From contig JAGXLO010000014.1 of NCBI GenBank assembly GCA_018334695.1, positions 1-39,649 of the forward strand: a stretch of DNA of 39,649 bases. The letters run 5' to 3'. The notes under the pieces were generated by a model. That model did not search any database and had not been told where the DNA came from. It saw only the letters and a list, made by a program, of their open reading frames with translations. The stretch comes from Candidatus Cloacimonadota bacterium (GTDB lineage: Bacteria; Cloacimonadota; Cloacimonadia; JGIOTU-2). Shown here piece after piece: positions 27,101-36,118 of this stretch (within the stretch, counting starts at the first letter, position 1; every line of letters begins with the position of its first letter). A program made the translations under genes and the position numbers.

Positions 27101-28520
27101 CCAGTTCAACCGGAGTTAAAACTGCATCTGTCCAATAGAGTGTGCCGTCTTTTTTGCGCTTTTTTTCTATAAATTCTACAGATTCTTCATTTCTTACTTT
27201 TTCATTGACCTGTTCCCATGTCTTATTTAAGGGGTCTCCTACATTCAAATCTTCAACAATGTTCATGTTTAGTAACTCTTCTTTGGTATATCCGGTTTGT
27301 TCACAGGCAGCATCATTTAAATAAACAATATCACCATGCCTTTCGTTAATAAAGATTGCATCGGCTGTGTTATTAAACAGGTTCTGGAAATTTTTCTCTG
27401 CTTTTTTTCTTTCCGTAATATTTCTAACAGTTGCCAGAACTGTATCCACGCCAAAGGGTACAAGTTCAGCTTCAAAATATTTTTTTTCCTCATCAATTTC
27501 CAGAGTATATTCAAGTCGTTTAGATTCTCCTGAAACTAATGTTTCATTAATTTTTTCTTTAATATAATCAGCTTGTTTTTTCCCAAAACCCCCGTCCTCC
27601 ATTGTACTACCGATTATTTGATCCGGTGGCAAGGCTAATTCAGCTTCATTGCTGGCAAAGAAATTTATATAAGTACCATCTTCATCCATTATGAAAATCA
27701 TTTCTGCCATATTATCCAGGATAGTCTGTAATTTTATATTTACATTTTTAAGTTCATTTTTTATCTCATGCTGAGCTGAAATGTCTGTAAATATTACTAA
27801 GAATCCAAGCGGTCTCCCTTTGTCATATTTTATTAGATGGATTCTAGTATCAAGCACGGTTTTATCCTGAACTTCATTATATTTTACCATTTCCCCACGC
27901 CAGAAACCATCTTTTTTTGCCTTTTCAATAAAATTTTCATCGCCTTTCTCAACTTCTACCAGATCAGCAAAATCGTTTATATTTTTACCTACATAGGTTT
28001 TTATGTTTTTATCAAAATTATTTTTAAGTGACTTATTAACATAAATAATATCTCCCTTAATACTAGTTACAAATATCATGTCGGAGGTATATTCCAAAAG
28101 CTTTTCTCTAAAATCGGACTCCTTTTCCATACTTTTGCGTTTGTAAAATTGTTCTATAGAAAGTAGTAAGTTTTCAAAACTTAAAGGTTTTTCCATATAA
28201 CTAATAATGCTTTTTTCGCTTACAGATGGCAGGGAGGTGGAAAGTGTTGGATGGGCTGTGATAATAATAAACTCAAGATGATTTTGAATTTCCTTTAATT
28301 TTTTTATTAAATCCATCCCCTTAATATCAGGCAATTTTAAATCAACCAGAGCTAAATCAAAATCGTGTTGTTTAGAAATTTTTATTGCATATTCACCCTC
28401 ATTTGCTGTTAATACATCATAATTATTATCAGTAAGGAAGTCGTCGATATTATTTGCTAGCTGTTCGTTATCATCAATTACCAGGATTCTCTTTTTTTCT
28501 CTGGTAAAAATATTTTTCAT
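24123..28520 (-). CDS. REC-(PAS)4-GAF-(PAS)4-GGDEF diguanylate cyclase
   Basis: This is a 1465-residue soluble protein. A receiver domain (about 11-125) has the phospho-acceptor D60 in 'ALVDLKLPD' and the switch residues in 'IIITAHPT' and 'MEKPL'. Four PAS domains follow (about 140-640), then a GAF domain (about 645-805, 'NFYVAMYNKENDTISLP'), four more PAS domains (about 815-1290) and a GGDEF domain. GGDEF is at 1379-1383, with an R-P-A-D inhibitory site just upstream. It should make c-di-GMP under control of a phospho-signal and many small-molecule or redox inputs. No transmembrane segment is visible. TTGGAG lies 7 bp before the ATG. Likely phospho-donors are the kinases encoded upstream at 28983-31946 or 36119-37537 (inference). 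Confidence 0.93.
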   Translation of the reverse strand: MKNIFTREKKRILVIDDNEQLANNIDDFLTDNNYDVLTANEGEYAIKISKQHDFDLALVDLKLPDIKGMDLIKKLKEIQNHLEFIIITAHPTLSTSLPSVSEKSIISYMEKPLSFENLLLSIEQFYKRKSMEKESDFREKLLEYTSDMIFVTSIKGDIIYVNKSLKNNFDKNIKTYVGKNINDFADLVEVEKGDENFIEKAKKDGFWRGEMVKYNEVQDKTVLDTRIHLIKYDKGRPLGFLVIFTDISAQHEIKNELKNVNIKLQTILDNMAEMIFIMDEDGTYINFFASNEAELALPPDQIIGSTMEDGGFGKKQADYIKEKINETLVSGESKRLEYTLEIDEEKKYFEAELVPFGVDTVLATVRNITERKKAEKNFQNLFNNTADAIFINERHGDIVYLNDAACEQTGYTKEELLNMNIVEDLNVGDPLNKTWEQVNEKVRNEESVEFIEKKRKKDGTLYWTDAVLTPVELEGKNVTMSINRDITKRIEVEKKLRESERKLRIFLNSSSDMVFLKDENLNYLMINKAYLDFLDEEREQVIGKSDSELLPKKLAKQCEKSDRRAIKEGKPITVEEIQNGKVFETRKFPVDIGENRIGVGGFIRDVTHKRKMRKTTNVLYSISHLAHETENVQELIKEIRKYLSELIDTKNFYVAMYNKENDTISLPYLKDDKDEFETFPAGKTLTKYVIESGRSQFLTEEKVAKLEEEGKVEQYGSESKIWLGVPLKLEDEIIGVMAVQHYEDPHRYSKEDLQILEIAAEEIAHTIHHQEDDRIIQESEERYRKLFNSSKDAIFVLEPPEWNFVSANPAAAEMFKMDRKELANSHLAEMSPQKQPDGSSSMEKAKEEMNKAVKEGSNFFEWQHQRANGENFPATVLLTRVKLKNKVFLQATVRDITERKETEEKLRRSEQRFRSIYENSTVGMYRTTADGEIIMANPALVNMLGFNSLEDLKNRNLEEKGFAKSYSREEFKKLLEEEGVIKGMESYWYSKNGREIFVKESARAIKDAKGNILYYEGTVEDITREKEAERELQRQKEYFQSLFMGSPEAVVSLGKKQNIRNINPEFEKLFGYNLDEIKGKYIDDLIVPEEYEEEATKLADKVERGKYVKIESVRQQKDGTTFPASIWASPIVIEEKEVGIFAIYRDISKRKNAEKKLRQSEEKYRRIFETSRDAIYRSTPDGKFLDMNQAGLEMLGYTKQEILNLEVNDIYYNPEERLDFIKKMNENGYVKDYELALKTKEGEKLYCLISSTVARGDKGEIISYEGIIKDITERKKAELALKKSQEKYKQLSEKMRRASVTDELTGVANRRHFNEHLEKEWKRAIRENEPISLIIFDVDYFKTYNDNFGHLEGDKCLEKIAKATKDIFKRPADLFARYGGDEFTAILPNTDKKGVLFLAEECRRCVEILKIENKNSPVSDYVTITLGCATLQPNLASKSEKLIKKADNALYKAKQEGRNRVGYKK

Positions 28521-28590
28521 ATTTACTCCAATAATTTAATATTAAATTGAAATATTACACTTTTCATAATAAATATGCTTTTTGATAGAG

Positions 28591-28977
28591 CTATTCGCTT
28601 TCTGCTTCATAAATTTGGAGCATTTTCACAATATGTTTTATAAGAATTTCGTTTTCAAAAGGTTTAATAATGTATTCAAAATTAGATTCTATTTTTGCCC
28701 GTTTTTTTCTGGAAGGACTCATGTGGGCAGTAATATAAATTACAGGAATATTTATTTTGGATTTTATAATATTGGCAGCTTCTATTCCATTCATTTCTCC
28801 TTCCAATTCAATGTCCATAAGTATCATATCCGGTTGTCTGGCGAGTGTTGTTTCTACTGCTTGTTCGCCTGCACTTTCTATACCGGCAACTATATAGCCT
28901 TCATTTTTTAAAGTTTGGGCTATAACTTCTGCAATGATACGTTCATCTTCAACTACAAGGATCGATTTTTTGCTCAT
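28591..28977 (-). CDS. Single-domain response regulator (REC)
   Basis: The 128-residue receiver has no output domain. It has the acidic pair in 'VVEDERI', phospho-acceptor D55 in 'ILMDIEL', T in 'YITAHMS' and K in 'IIKPFEN'. The 'GEMNGIEAANIIKS' loop is typical of receivers paired with HisKA_2 kinases. The gene starts 5 bp after the stop of such a kinase, with its Shine-Dalgarno (AAGGA) overlapping the kinase end, so the two form a transcriptional and functional pair. With no output domain it probably relays phosphate or works by protein contact. Confidence 0.93.
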   Translation of the reverse strand: MSKKSILVVEDERIIAEVIAQTLKNEGYIVAGIESAGEQAVETTLARQPDMILMDIELEGEMNGIEAANIIKSKINIPVIYITAHMSPSRKKRAKIESNFEYIIKPFENEILIKHIVKMLQIYEAESE

Positions 28978-28982
28978 ATGAT

Positions 28983-31946
28983 CTATTCCTTTGGAAAAAT
29001 AATTTTAAATGTTGTTCCGTCAGTTTTAGTAATATCAATTTTTCCAGCTAATTGATCTTCAACGATAATTTTTATTAAGTGAAAACCAAAACCGTTTGCG
29101 TTGTCAAGCTTAAAATTTTTTGGAAGTCCTATTCCATTATCTTTAACTTCTATATAAATTTTACTATTATCTAAAATTTTAGAATAAATAAATATTTCCT
29201 TATTTCCTTCGAATTCAGGAGGGAAGGCGTGCTGCAGCGCATTTGATAAGAGCTCGTTAATGGCAAGTGCGCATGGATTGGCTCTGGAAAAAGGAAGAAT
29301 TATATCTTCAAGGTTTGTATTTATTTTTATATTCTGTGTTTTGTGTTCGAAAGTGCCCTTGGAGATTTTTACCAACTGTTGTATGTAATCAGATAAATTA
29401 ATTTCATTAACATCATCGGAAAGTTGCAATAATTCATAAATAAGAGCCATAGATTTAATGCGATTTTTGCCCTCTAGCAAAATTTTAAGCACATTTTTAT
29501 TATTTTCTCGGTTAGTTTGCAGCTCAAATATGCCTGATAATATCTGGAGGTTATTTTTTACTCTATGATTAATTTCCTTAATTAAGATTTCTTTCTCTTT
29601 TAGAGACTTATTCAATTCTCTTTCAATCTCTTTTCTTTCTTTAATTTCTTTTTGCAGATGGCAAGTTCTTTGCTCCACCAATTCCTGGAGTTCCTGCTGA
29701 TGTTTTTTAAGTTTCTTTTCTGCCTTTTTCAGATCAGTGATATCATGAACAGTTGTTTGATAATATTCGCTACCAGCTATATTGATTTTAGTGCTGTTTA
29801 AAATAACATTAATAACTTGTCCATTTTTATGTCTAAAAGCAGTTTCAAAATTTTCGTACTTTCCTGTTTCTTCCAGGTATTTAGCAGCTTTTTTACGATC
29901 TTCAGGATTTACATACCAGTCAGCAGCATTGGTTTGCTCTATGTTTGATTTTTTTTCGCCTATTATTTCGGCTAAAGCTGTATTTATTTCCACAATTTTC
30001 CCATTAGGTTCGACTACAGCAATCCCCACACTTGAATTACTGAACAACTTTTGATACCGATTTCTGGCTTCTACTAATTCCAACTCAGCTTTTTTTCTTT
30101 CTGTAATATCCTCTGTATGAACCAGAACAAAATTCGGGGGAACATAAGCATATTTAATATCTAGTTGGCGTTCCTTATTGGTAGATTTAAAATAATAAAG
30201 CATCTCTCTTTCAATAGTTTTTTCTTCATTATAACACTGGTTTAATTCATCAATTATGCTAGGTCTGTCTTTAAATAAATCTGATGCTTTTATTCCCAGG
30301 TAATTTGCAATTTTTCCCTCAGTCAAAATTTTGGCTGCGTCATTATAGTTAATTAAAACAAAATCATCCCCTAATTTTTCCCATGTGTAAGTGGGAACAG
30401 GAATACTTTTGTATTGAGACTCCATCATCTTTCTGCTATCAAGCAATTTTTTTTCTGCTTTCTTCTTTTCTGTAATATCCTGCATTGAGGCAAGGATTCT
30501 TTTTTTGCCTCCAATATTTATTATTGAACCAAAAGCCAAACAATCAATAGGGTCTCCGGATTTTTTGTATAGCTGAATCTCAACATTTCTAATTTCTCCT
30601 TTAGATTTTAGAATTTTGGAGAGCCTATCTCTATCTTGCTTTAACATAATTCCCAATTCCATAGAACTGTGGCCAATTAGCTCATCCCGTGAGTAACCCA
30701 AAATTTTGGTCACGCTTTCATTTACTTCAATATATTTTCCCTCCTCTATTGTGCTTATTCCTACCATCAAAGGATTATTTTGAAATGCCTTTGAGAACAA
30801 TTCCTGGGAAAGGCGCAATTTATTTTCTGTCTTTTTTGCTTCTGTAACATCCCTTACTGTAGCTATAAGGGCATTTATATTTTTATCCTCAATATAATTT
30901 ATTCCTGTAACTTCCAGGTCTTTAATTTCCCCACTTTTGGTCTTTAGCTTATGCACGACTTTAAATTTTGTTTCATCACTATGCAACATCTCTTTCCATT
31001 TGAGGTTTAGCCTTTTTACTTCTTGTTGTGGGATGATATCTGTAAAGTGCCTACCAACAAGCTCTTCAGGCTTATAACCTGTGACATCTTTTATGGAACT
31101 GCTAACGAATCTTCTGGTGCCATCGGGATTTAAGATTAGCATAATATCCTGCGAATTTTCAACAAGAGTTTTATAGTTTTTTAGATCTTCGTAAGTTTTT
31201 TGTTTTTCTGAGATATCACGATCAATACCTCTATATCCTTTGATGTTATTTTTTTTGTCAAAGACAGGTATACCAGAGGATTCCAATATACGGACAGAGC
31301 CATCTTTGCTTTTTGCATAAACTTTTTTACCTTTCCAGCCAGAACCTTCACTTAATTTCTCTCTTAATTGTTTATAGGAGATTTCACTTTTTTTATCTTG
31401 GGAGCAAAATTTTATACAGGATGAACCTACGACTTCTTTAATATCATATCCCAACAAATGCTCAACAGCGGAATTGGAATACGTAAAAATACCGTTTTTA
31501 TCAATTTCCCAAATCCATTCGTTTAAGGAATTATGAAATTTATGATAAAAAATATTCCAATTTTCCAATTTTTTTATTTCTTTCTTAGTTTTTGTAATAT
31601 CAATTACATTAGCCAGAAAGGTGGTTTTACCCTGGTGTGATATGACTTTATTAAAAGTTTTGAGCCATAGGGTTTCTTTGTTTGCTGTTACAGCCTTGAA
31701 TTCAAAACTGTCTATTGGCTGGTCTATTTTATCTTGCAGAAGCAGCTCAATTTTTGTTCGAATTCTTTTTCTGTCTTCAGGATGAATAAAATTGTACGCT
31801 GACATTTTGCTAAGTACTTTTTTCTTATAGCCCAAAAGATCTATAAAATTTTTATTGGAATAAACAATTTTGTTATCACGAATCATGAGAATTCCACAAG
31901 GAATGACTTCCAAAAAGTTATCATCAATTCTAAGGTCTTCAATCAT
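28983..31946 (-). CDS. Soluble six-PAS sensor histidine kinase, HisKA_2 type
   Basis: The protein has 987 residues. Six PAS domains run from about residue 8 to 755, each opening with an 'F..SP/S.D.I' helix and most closing with 'DITE.KKAE' linkers. A coiled coil (about 755-785) leads to a HisKA_2 dimerisation domain with the phospho-accepting H794 in 'EINHRVKNNLQ', then a HATPase_c domain ('INELLSNALQHAF', 'VKDNGIGLP', 'GFGFHLIKII'). There is no membrane segment, so it senses cytoplasmic signals; the ligands are not evident. Its cognate receiver is very probably the single-domain regulator 5 bp downstream. The 184-bp gap before this gene and a TTGACA at 32015-32010 allow for a separate promoter, but the -10 match there is poor. 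Confidence 0.92.
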   Translation of the reverse strand: MIEDLRIDDNFLEVIPCGILMIRDNKIVYSNKNFIDLLGYKKKVLSKMSAYNFIHPEDRKRIRTKIELLLQDKIDQPIDSFEFKAVTANKETLWLKTFNKVISHQGKTTFLANVIDITKTKKEIKKLENWNIFYHKFHNSLNEWIWEIDKNGIFTYSNSAVEHLLGYDIKEVVGSSCIKFCSQDKKSEISYKQLREKLSEGSGWKGKKVYAKSKDGSVRILESSGIPVFDKKNNIKGYRGIDRDISEKQKTYEDLKNYKTLVENSQDIMLILNPDGTRRFVSSSIKDVTGYKPEELVGRHFTDIIPQQEVKRLNLKWKEMLHSDETKFKVVHKLKTKSGEIKDLEVTGINYIEDKNINALIATVRDVTEAKKTENKLRLSQELFSKAFQNNPLMVGISTIEEGKYIEVNESVTKILGYSRDELIGHSSMELGIMLKQDRDRLSKILKSKGEIRNVEIQLYKKSGDPIDCLAFGSIINIGGKKRILASMQDITEKKKAEKKLLDSRKMMESQYKSIPVPTYTWEKLGDDFVLINYNDAAKILTEGKIANYLGIKASDLFKDRPSIIDELNQCYNEEKTIEREMLYYFKSTNKERQLDIKYAYVPPNFVLVHTEDITERKKAELELVEARNRYQKLFSNSSVGIAVVEPNGKIVEINTALAEIIGEKKSNIEQTNAADWYVNPEDRKKAAKYLEETGKYENFETAFRHKNGQVINVILNSTKINIAGSEYYQTTVHDITDLKKAEKKLKKHQQELQELVEQRTCHLQKEIKERKEIERELNKSLKEKEILIKEINHRVKNNLQILSGIFELQTNRENNKNVLKILLEGKNRIKSMALIYELLQLSDDVNEINLSDYIQQLVKISKGTFEHKTQNIKINTNLEDIILPFSRANPCALAINELLSNALQHAFPPEFEGNKEIFIYSKILDNSKIYIEVKDNGIGLPKNFKLDNANGFGFHLIKIIVEDQLAGKIDITKTDGTTFKIIFPKE

Positions 31947-32130
31947 AATTATTTATTCCCACTTTCATTTTAAAAATAGAATTATCAATAGCATGGTTTT
32001 AGGCTATGATGTCAAGAATTTTACCGCAATAATTTAAATGTTTTGCCATGTTTTAAGATTTAAAATGTTTGTTAGATATGATGATTTGAGAAAAATTTGG
32101 GCCATAATACTCAAAGGAATTTTTTTTAGT

Positions 32131-35100
32131 TTAGTCGCCCATTGTACTTGCTTCTTTAAATTCAAAACCTTCACTAAGAATCTCGAGACAATTATCCACT
32201 ACATTGGAGTCATAAAGGTCTCCTTTATGTTTCTTGATTTCATTTATGGCAAAATCCTTTCCCAGAGAGGCTCTATAAGGTCTATGAGAAGATATAGCTT
32301 CTACAACGTCTGCTACGCACAATATTCTTGCCTCCAGGATTATATTTCCATCGTCCAGGCCCTGGGGATAACCTGAGCCATCCATACGTTCGTGATGCTG
32401 ATGAACGATGTCTGCTACAGGCCAGGGGAAATCAACATTCTTCAAAATTCCGTAACCGACCTTGGGATGTCCTTTTATATATGAAAATTCAAGCTCTGTT
32501 AGTTTAGTTGGTTTGCTCAAAATTTCTGCCGGGACAGTTATTTTTCCAATATCATGAACACGAGCGGCTACTTCCAGACCTTTTTTCTTTTCTTCAGAGA
32601 GTCCCATTTTATTTGCAATTCTAAGAGCGAGCTGTGTTACTCTCTCCTGATGACCAGCAGTGTAGGCATCACGAATTTCAACCGTATTCGAAATAACTCT
32701 AATAGTTCCTTCGAATGATTTTTCCAATTTTTCTCGGGAAGCTATTCTCTCAGTGATATCTGTCATGATACCGCCTACTCCTATTTTTCCTTCAATTTCC
32801 GCTCGGAATTTTCTCACTTCAAATATTCTGTCATCCATAACTTCATGTAGTACGATTGTGTCCTTTGCCTTAAGAGCTCTCTTATCGCTTTCTCTGCAAT
32901 TTTTGGCGATTTTTTGGGGTAGAATGTCAAAATCGGTTTTACCAATAATTTCATCTTCACTCTTTCCCAGAAAATCTTCGAATGTTTTATTTACAATAAG
33001 ATATCGAAAATTTTCATCTTTTAGGAAATTAATAGTAGCAGAGGAAGTGATAAAAGTTCTAAAGCGTTTTTCACTTTCAGCCAGCTTTTTAGCTTCCTGT
33101 TTATAGCGTAAAACTCTGGCAATTTCTCCAGCTACCATCTCAAGCAAGTTTAAATCTTGGTGAGTAAATTTATCTTCACTTTTGTAACTCTGCACAGTAA
33201 GTACTCCAATAACTTCGTCTTTTACTCTAAGGGGAACACCTAACCATATTTTTGAATCGCTACCGATTGTTTCTACCGATCCTTTTTTCTTCAATTCCTC
33301 AACCTTTTCCCGAGTTCCAAAAAGGGATTTTTCGGTTTTTATTACATAGGCGGTGAGTGTTCTTCCTGCCGGGAAAGTTTCATAATCATCTTTTCTGTCT
33401 TTCATAAAGGGGAGAGAAATTGTATCCTCTTCTTTATTGTAAAGAGCAACGTAAAAGTTGGTTGTATCGACTATGACACTTAAGTAATTGCGAATTTTTT
33501 CAATTAATTGTGTTAGATTTTCAGTAAAACTTAGGGCTTTATTTATATTATATAGGACATTTTGAATCCGTTCTCCCCTTTTACGGGCAGAAATGTCGCG
33601 GTAGATAGCAAAACCGCCAACTTGTTTTTGGGCAACAAATATGGGGATACCAATTATGGAGACATCAATTTTAGACCCATCTTTTCTCTTACGAACAGAT
33701 TCAAGGCTTTTATAATTTCCTTCTAAAACATTTTCTGTGACTTCTTCTGCTTCTTTTTCATATTCAGACGGTACCAAAAATGAATCTACATCTTTTTCCT
33801 TAACATCTTCTAATTTATAACCAAACAATTCTTCAAAAGCGGGATTCGTATTTATGACGCGGTTTTTTCTATCAATGGAGAGGATTGCTTCGGGTGAATC
33901 TTTAAATAGTGATCGGAAGTAATTTGTTCTGTACTCCAAATCTTTTTCCATTTTTTTTCTTTTAGTTATATCAATCAGAGAGGCTACTGTTTTTTTAGTT
34001 CCCTGTATCAAATCAACAAAAAGCAGGATGTATTTAATGTTTTTATCTTTATCAACGAGTCGGAATTCATAACTTTTGGGCACTGCTTCTTTGTTTTCAA
34101 ATCTCTTTTTATGATATTTTTGCATCATCTTTAGGTCTTCATCCACAATAAATTCAGTCCATTTCATTTTACCTTCTACTTCTTCTTTTGAGTAGCCTGA
34201 AATTTCCTCGAATTTATTATTGGCAAAAGAAATGGTATTATTTTCTTCTATTATTAAAATTGCAGTACCGCTGGATTGAATAATGGTCTTATATAAAGAT
34301 TGGCTCTCCTTTAATTCTTCCTCTATCTTTTTTCTGCTTGTTATATCGAATATCAGCCCTTCCCATAGAATTACGCCGTTGTCTTGTTGAATAAGATTAA
34401 AGAGGCTTCTAACCCATTTTATATTATCTTCAGAAATTTTCAATCTATATTCAAAATCTAATTTTTTGTCTGTTTCTAAAGCTTTTATGGCAGCTTTTTC
34501 TAATGCTTCGCGGTCATTATCGGGGATAAGATCAAAATAAATATCCGGATTATCCTTAACTTTCTTAGTTAATTTTTCCCCTAGTATATCTTCAAGTCCC
34601 GGGCCCATATAAACGATTTCCCTATGGTCGTCGGGAAAATTTTTGTATATACTTACAACTCCGGGGACATTTTCGGCAAACATACGGAATTGTTTTTCAC
34701 TGTTAATTAATTTCTCTTGAGCTTTTTTATTTTCTGTGATATCCCGCGAGGCTACGACAACTCCCTCAATTTTTTCCGTACCGGGACGGGTTAGGGGATT
34801 ATAAATTCTACTGGACCACCGCTCCAGATTTGAAAACTCATATTCTTCCTGAAGCGATTTTCCTGTTTTTAGAACCTGTTTAATATTCTCTATTATGTTT
34901 TTTGTTTCCTGGCTGGAATGTATTTCTGAATATTTCTTACCAACGATTTCTTTCATATCATCCGAATCAATTTTTTCGTCTTCTTGCAAGCGCTTTAGAT
35001 GTTCTTGATTTAAAAATAGATAGCGACCATTTCTGTCGAGAAGATAAATTGAATCTCCTGTTGCCTCTAGGGCTGCTTTTCTTAAACGCAATCTTATTTC

Positions 35101-35520
35101 GTTGAGCAATTCTTTGCATACTTTATTAATACGAAAAACTAATTTATCCTGGAATTCAATATCTTTAACTATATAATCTCTTGCTCCTGCTTGCATCAAT
35201 TCTACTGCTACTTTTTCATCGCCCTTACCGGTTATTATAATGAAATTGGGAGATTTATTATTTTTTTTAAATAGTTCCAGCATTTCCATAGCTGTCATGT
35301 CAGGTAATTTATAGTCAAGAAGCAATAATTCGTTCTGGGTACCGGCAATTTTTTTCAGGGCTTCTTTTCCGGTATAGGCAAAATCAATCTCATAACCTGC
35401 TCTTCTTAGTTGCTTTTGTATTAATGTATTAAGTCCTTTGTCATCTTCAATAATAATAATTTTGAAATAATCCTTGATTTCATTTTCATTTACAATTTTT
35501 TTATTATATTCGATTTTCAT
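32131..35520 (-). CDS. REC-(PAS)4-GAF-PAS-HD-GYP cyclic-di-GMP phosphodiesterase
   Basis: The 1129-residue soluble protein has a receiver domain (about 18-130, phospho-acceptor in 'LLLLDYKLPD', 'IITGKGD'). Four PAS domains follow (about 145-660), then a GAF domain (about 665-815, 'NFYVALYNKEEDTISLP'), one PAS (about 820-940) and an HD-GYP domain. The HD pair begins at H989 ('RVHDIGKI'), and 'HPKVGYGIL' and 'QHHERMDGSGYPQG' are intact, so c-di-GMP hydrolysis is expected. Its GAF, one PAS on each side, and linkers closely match those of the GGDEF protein at 24123-28520, although the output is opposite. GGAG placed 6 bp ahead selects ATG 35520 over an in-frame TTG at 35532. It starts 38 bp after the Rcp1-like regulator and is probably in the same operon. 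Confidence 0.93.
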   Translation of the reverse strand: MKIEYNKKIVNENEIKDYFKIIIIEDDKGLNTLIQKQLRRAGYEIDFAYTGKEALKKIAGTQNELLLLDYKLPDMTAMEMLELFKKNNKSPNFIIITGKGDEKVAVELMQAGARDYIVKDIEFQDKLVFRINKVCKELLNEIRLRLRKAALEATGDSIYLLDRNGRYLFLNQEHLKRLQEDEKIDSDDMKEIVGKKYSEIHSSQETKNIIENIKQVLKTGKSLQEEYEFSNLERWSSRIYNPLTRPGTEKIEGVVVASRDITENKKAQEKLINSEKQFRMFAENVPGVVSIYKNFPDDHREIVYMGPGLEDILGEKLTKKVKDNPDIYFDLIPDNDREALEKAAIKALETDKKLDFEYRLKISEDNIKWVRSLFNLIQQDNGVILWEGLIFDITSRKKIEEELKESQSLYKTIIQSSGTAILIIEENNTISFANNKFEEISGYSKEEVEGKMKWTEFIVDEDLKMMQKYHKKRFENKEAVPKSYEFRLVDKDKNIKYILLFVDLIQGTKKTVASLIDITKRKKMEKDLEYRTNYFRSLFKDSPEAILSIDRKNRVINTNPAFEELFGYKLEDVKEKDVDSFLVPSEYEKEAEEVTENVLEGNYKSLESVRKRKDGSKIDVSIIGIPIFVAQKQVGGFAIYRDISARKRGERIQNVLYNINKALSFTENLTQLIEKIRNYLSVIVDTTNFYVALYNKEEDTISLPFMKDRKDDYETFPAGRTLTAYVIKTEKSLFGTREKVEELKKKGSVETIGSDSKIWLGVPLRVKDEVIGVLTVQSYKSEDKFTHQDLNLLEMVAGEIARVLRYKQEAKKLAESEKRFRTFITSSATINFLKDENFRYLIVNKTFEDFLGKSEDEIIGKTDFDILPQKIAKNCRESDKRALKAKDTIVLHEVMDDRIFEVRKFRAEIEGKIGVGGIMTDITERIASREKLEKSFEGTIRVISNTVEIRDAYTAGHQERVTQLALRIANKMGLSEEKKKGLEVAARVHDIGKITVPAEILSKPTKLTELEFSYIKGHPKVGYGILKNVDFPWPVADIVHQHHERMDGSGYPQGLDDGNIILEARILCVADVVEAISSHRPYRASLGKDFAINEIKKHKGDLYDSNVVDNCLEILSEGFEFKEASTMGD

Positions 35521-35558
35521 ACTGAACTCCAAAATTTTTTTATTAATATTAAGTAAAA

Positions 35559-36002
35559 TTAGTCATTTTCTAAATTTGGTAGATTGAGATTAAGCAAATA
35601 AATACCAAGGTGATAAAAAGTTTTTATGAATTGCTCATATATTACAGGTTTAGTAACATAAGCGTTGCAACCTAAGCCATAGCATTTTTTTATTTCTGCG
35701 GGATCATCCGTGGTAGTAACAATTACTGTATAAATATCTTTTAATACTCTGTCTTGTTTGATTTTTCGTAAAATTTCTATACCACTAATATAGGGCATAC
35801 GAATATCCAGAAGCAGTACAACTGACAAGTCTGATTTTTGTTTAATATTTTTTTTTAAGTTTAAAATATAATCCAGAGCAGATTGTCCGTCTTTAAAACG
35901 GATAATCTTGTTTTTAATGCCAGCTCTCCTAAGATTTTTTTTAATAAGGGAAGCATGCCCTTCATCATCTTCAGCCAAAATAATCATTGATATTTTCTTC
36001 AT
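35559..36002 (-). CDS. Rcp1-like single-domain response regulator
   Basis: The 147-residue receiver has the features of the Rcp1/CheY-like group that pairs with phytochrome-type and PAS kinases: 'ILAEDDEGHASLIKKNLRRAG', phospho-acceptor D in 'LLLLDIRMPYISG', 'VIVTTTDDPAEIKKCYGLGCN' and K in 'YVTKPV'. I chose ATG 36002; the frame continues upstream to a TTG at 36071, but that adds 23 residues ahead of the domain without similarity. The gene follows the 3-TM PAS histidine kinase (116 bp) and precedes the REC-PAS-HD-GYP gene, so it is the likely partner of that kinase. Confidence 0.92.
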   Translation of the reverse strand: MKKISMIILAEDDEGHASLIKKNLRRAGIKNKIIRFKDGQSALDYILNLKKNIKQKSDLSVVLLLDIRMPYISGIEILRKIKQDRVLKDIYTVIVTTTDDPAEIKKCYGLGCNAYVTKPVIYEQFIKTFYHLGIYLLNLNLPNLEND

Positions 36003-36118
36003 GAAATAATTAATTTCCTTCAGCAGGTATAATATATTATGTATATTTGGATTTGTTCTTATTTCTGTCAAGTCTGGTGAAAAATTATAACTCGCTAAAT
36101 TGGCTTAATTATATCAAT

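Noticed and set aside
31993-32015. Promoter ahead of the six-PAS kinase
   Set aside because: TTGACA is perfect, but no hexamer at 16-18 bp matches the -10 consensus at more than three positions.
24123-35520. The repeated PAS domains as a DNA tandem repeat
   Set aside because: The similarity is at protein-family level; I saw no long exact DNA repeats between the PAS-coding units.
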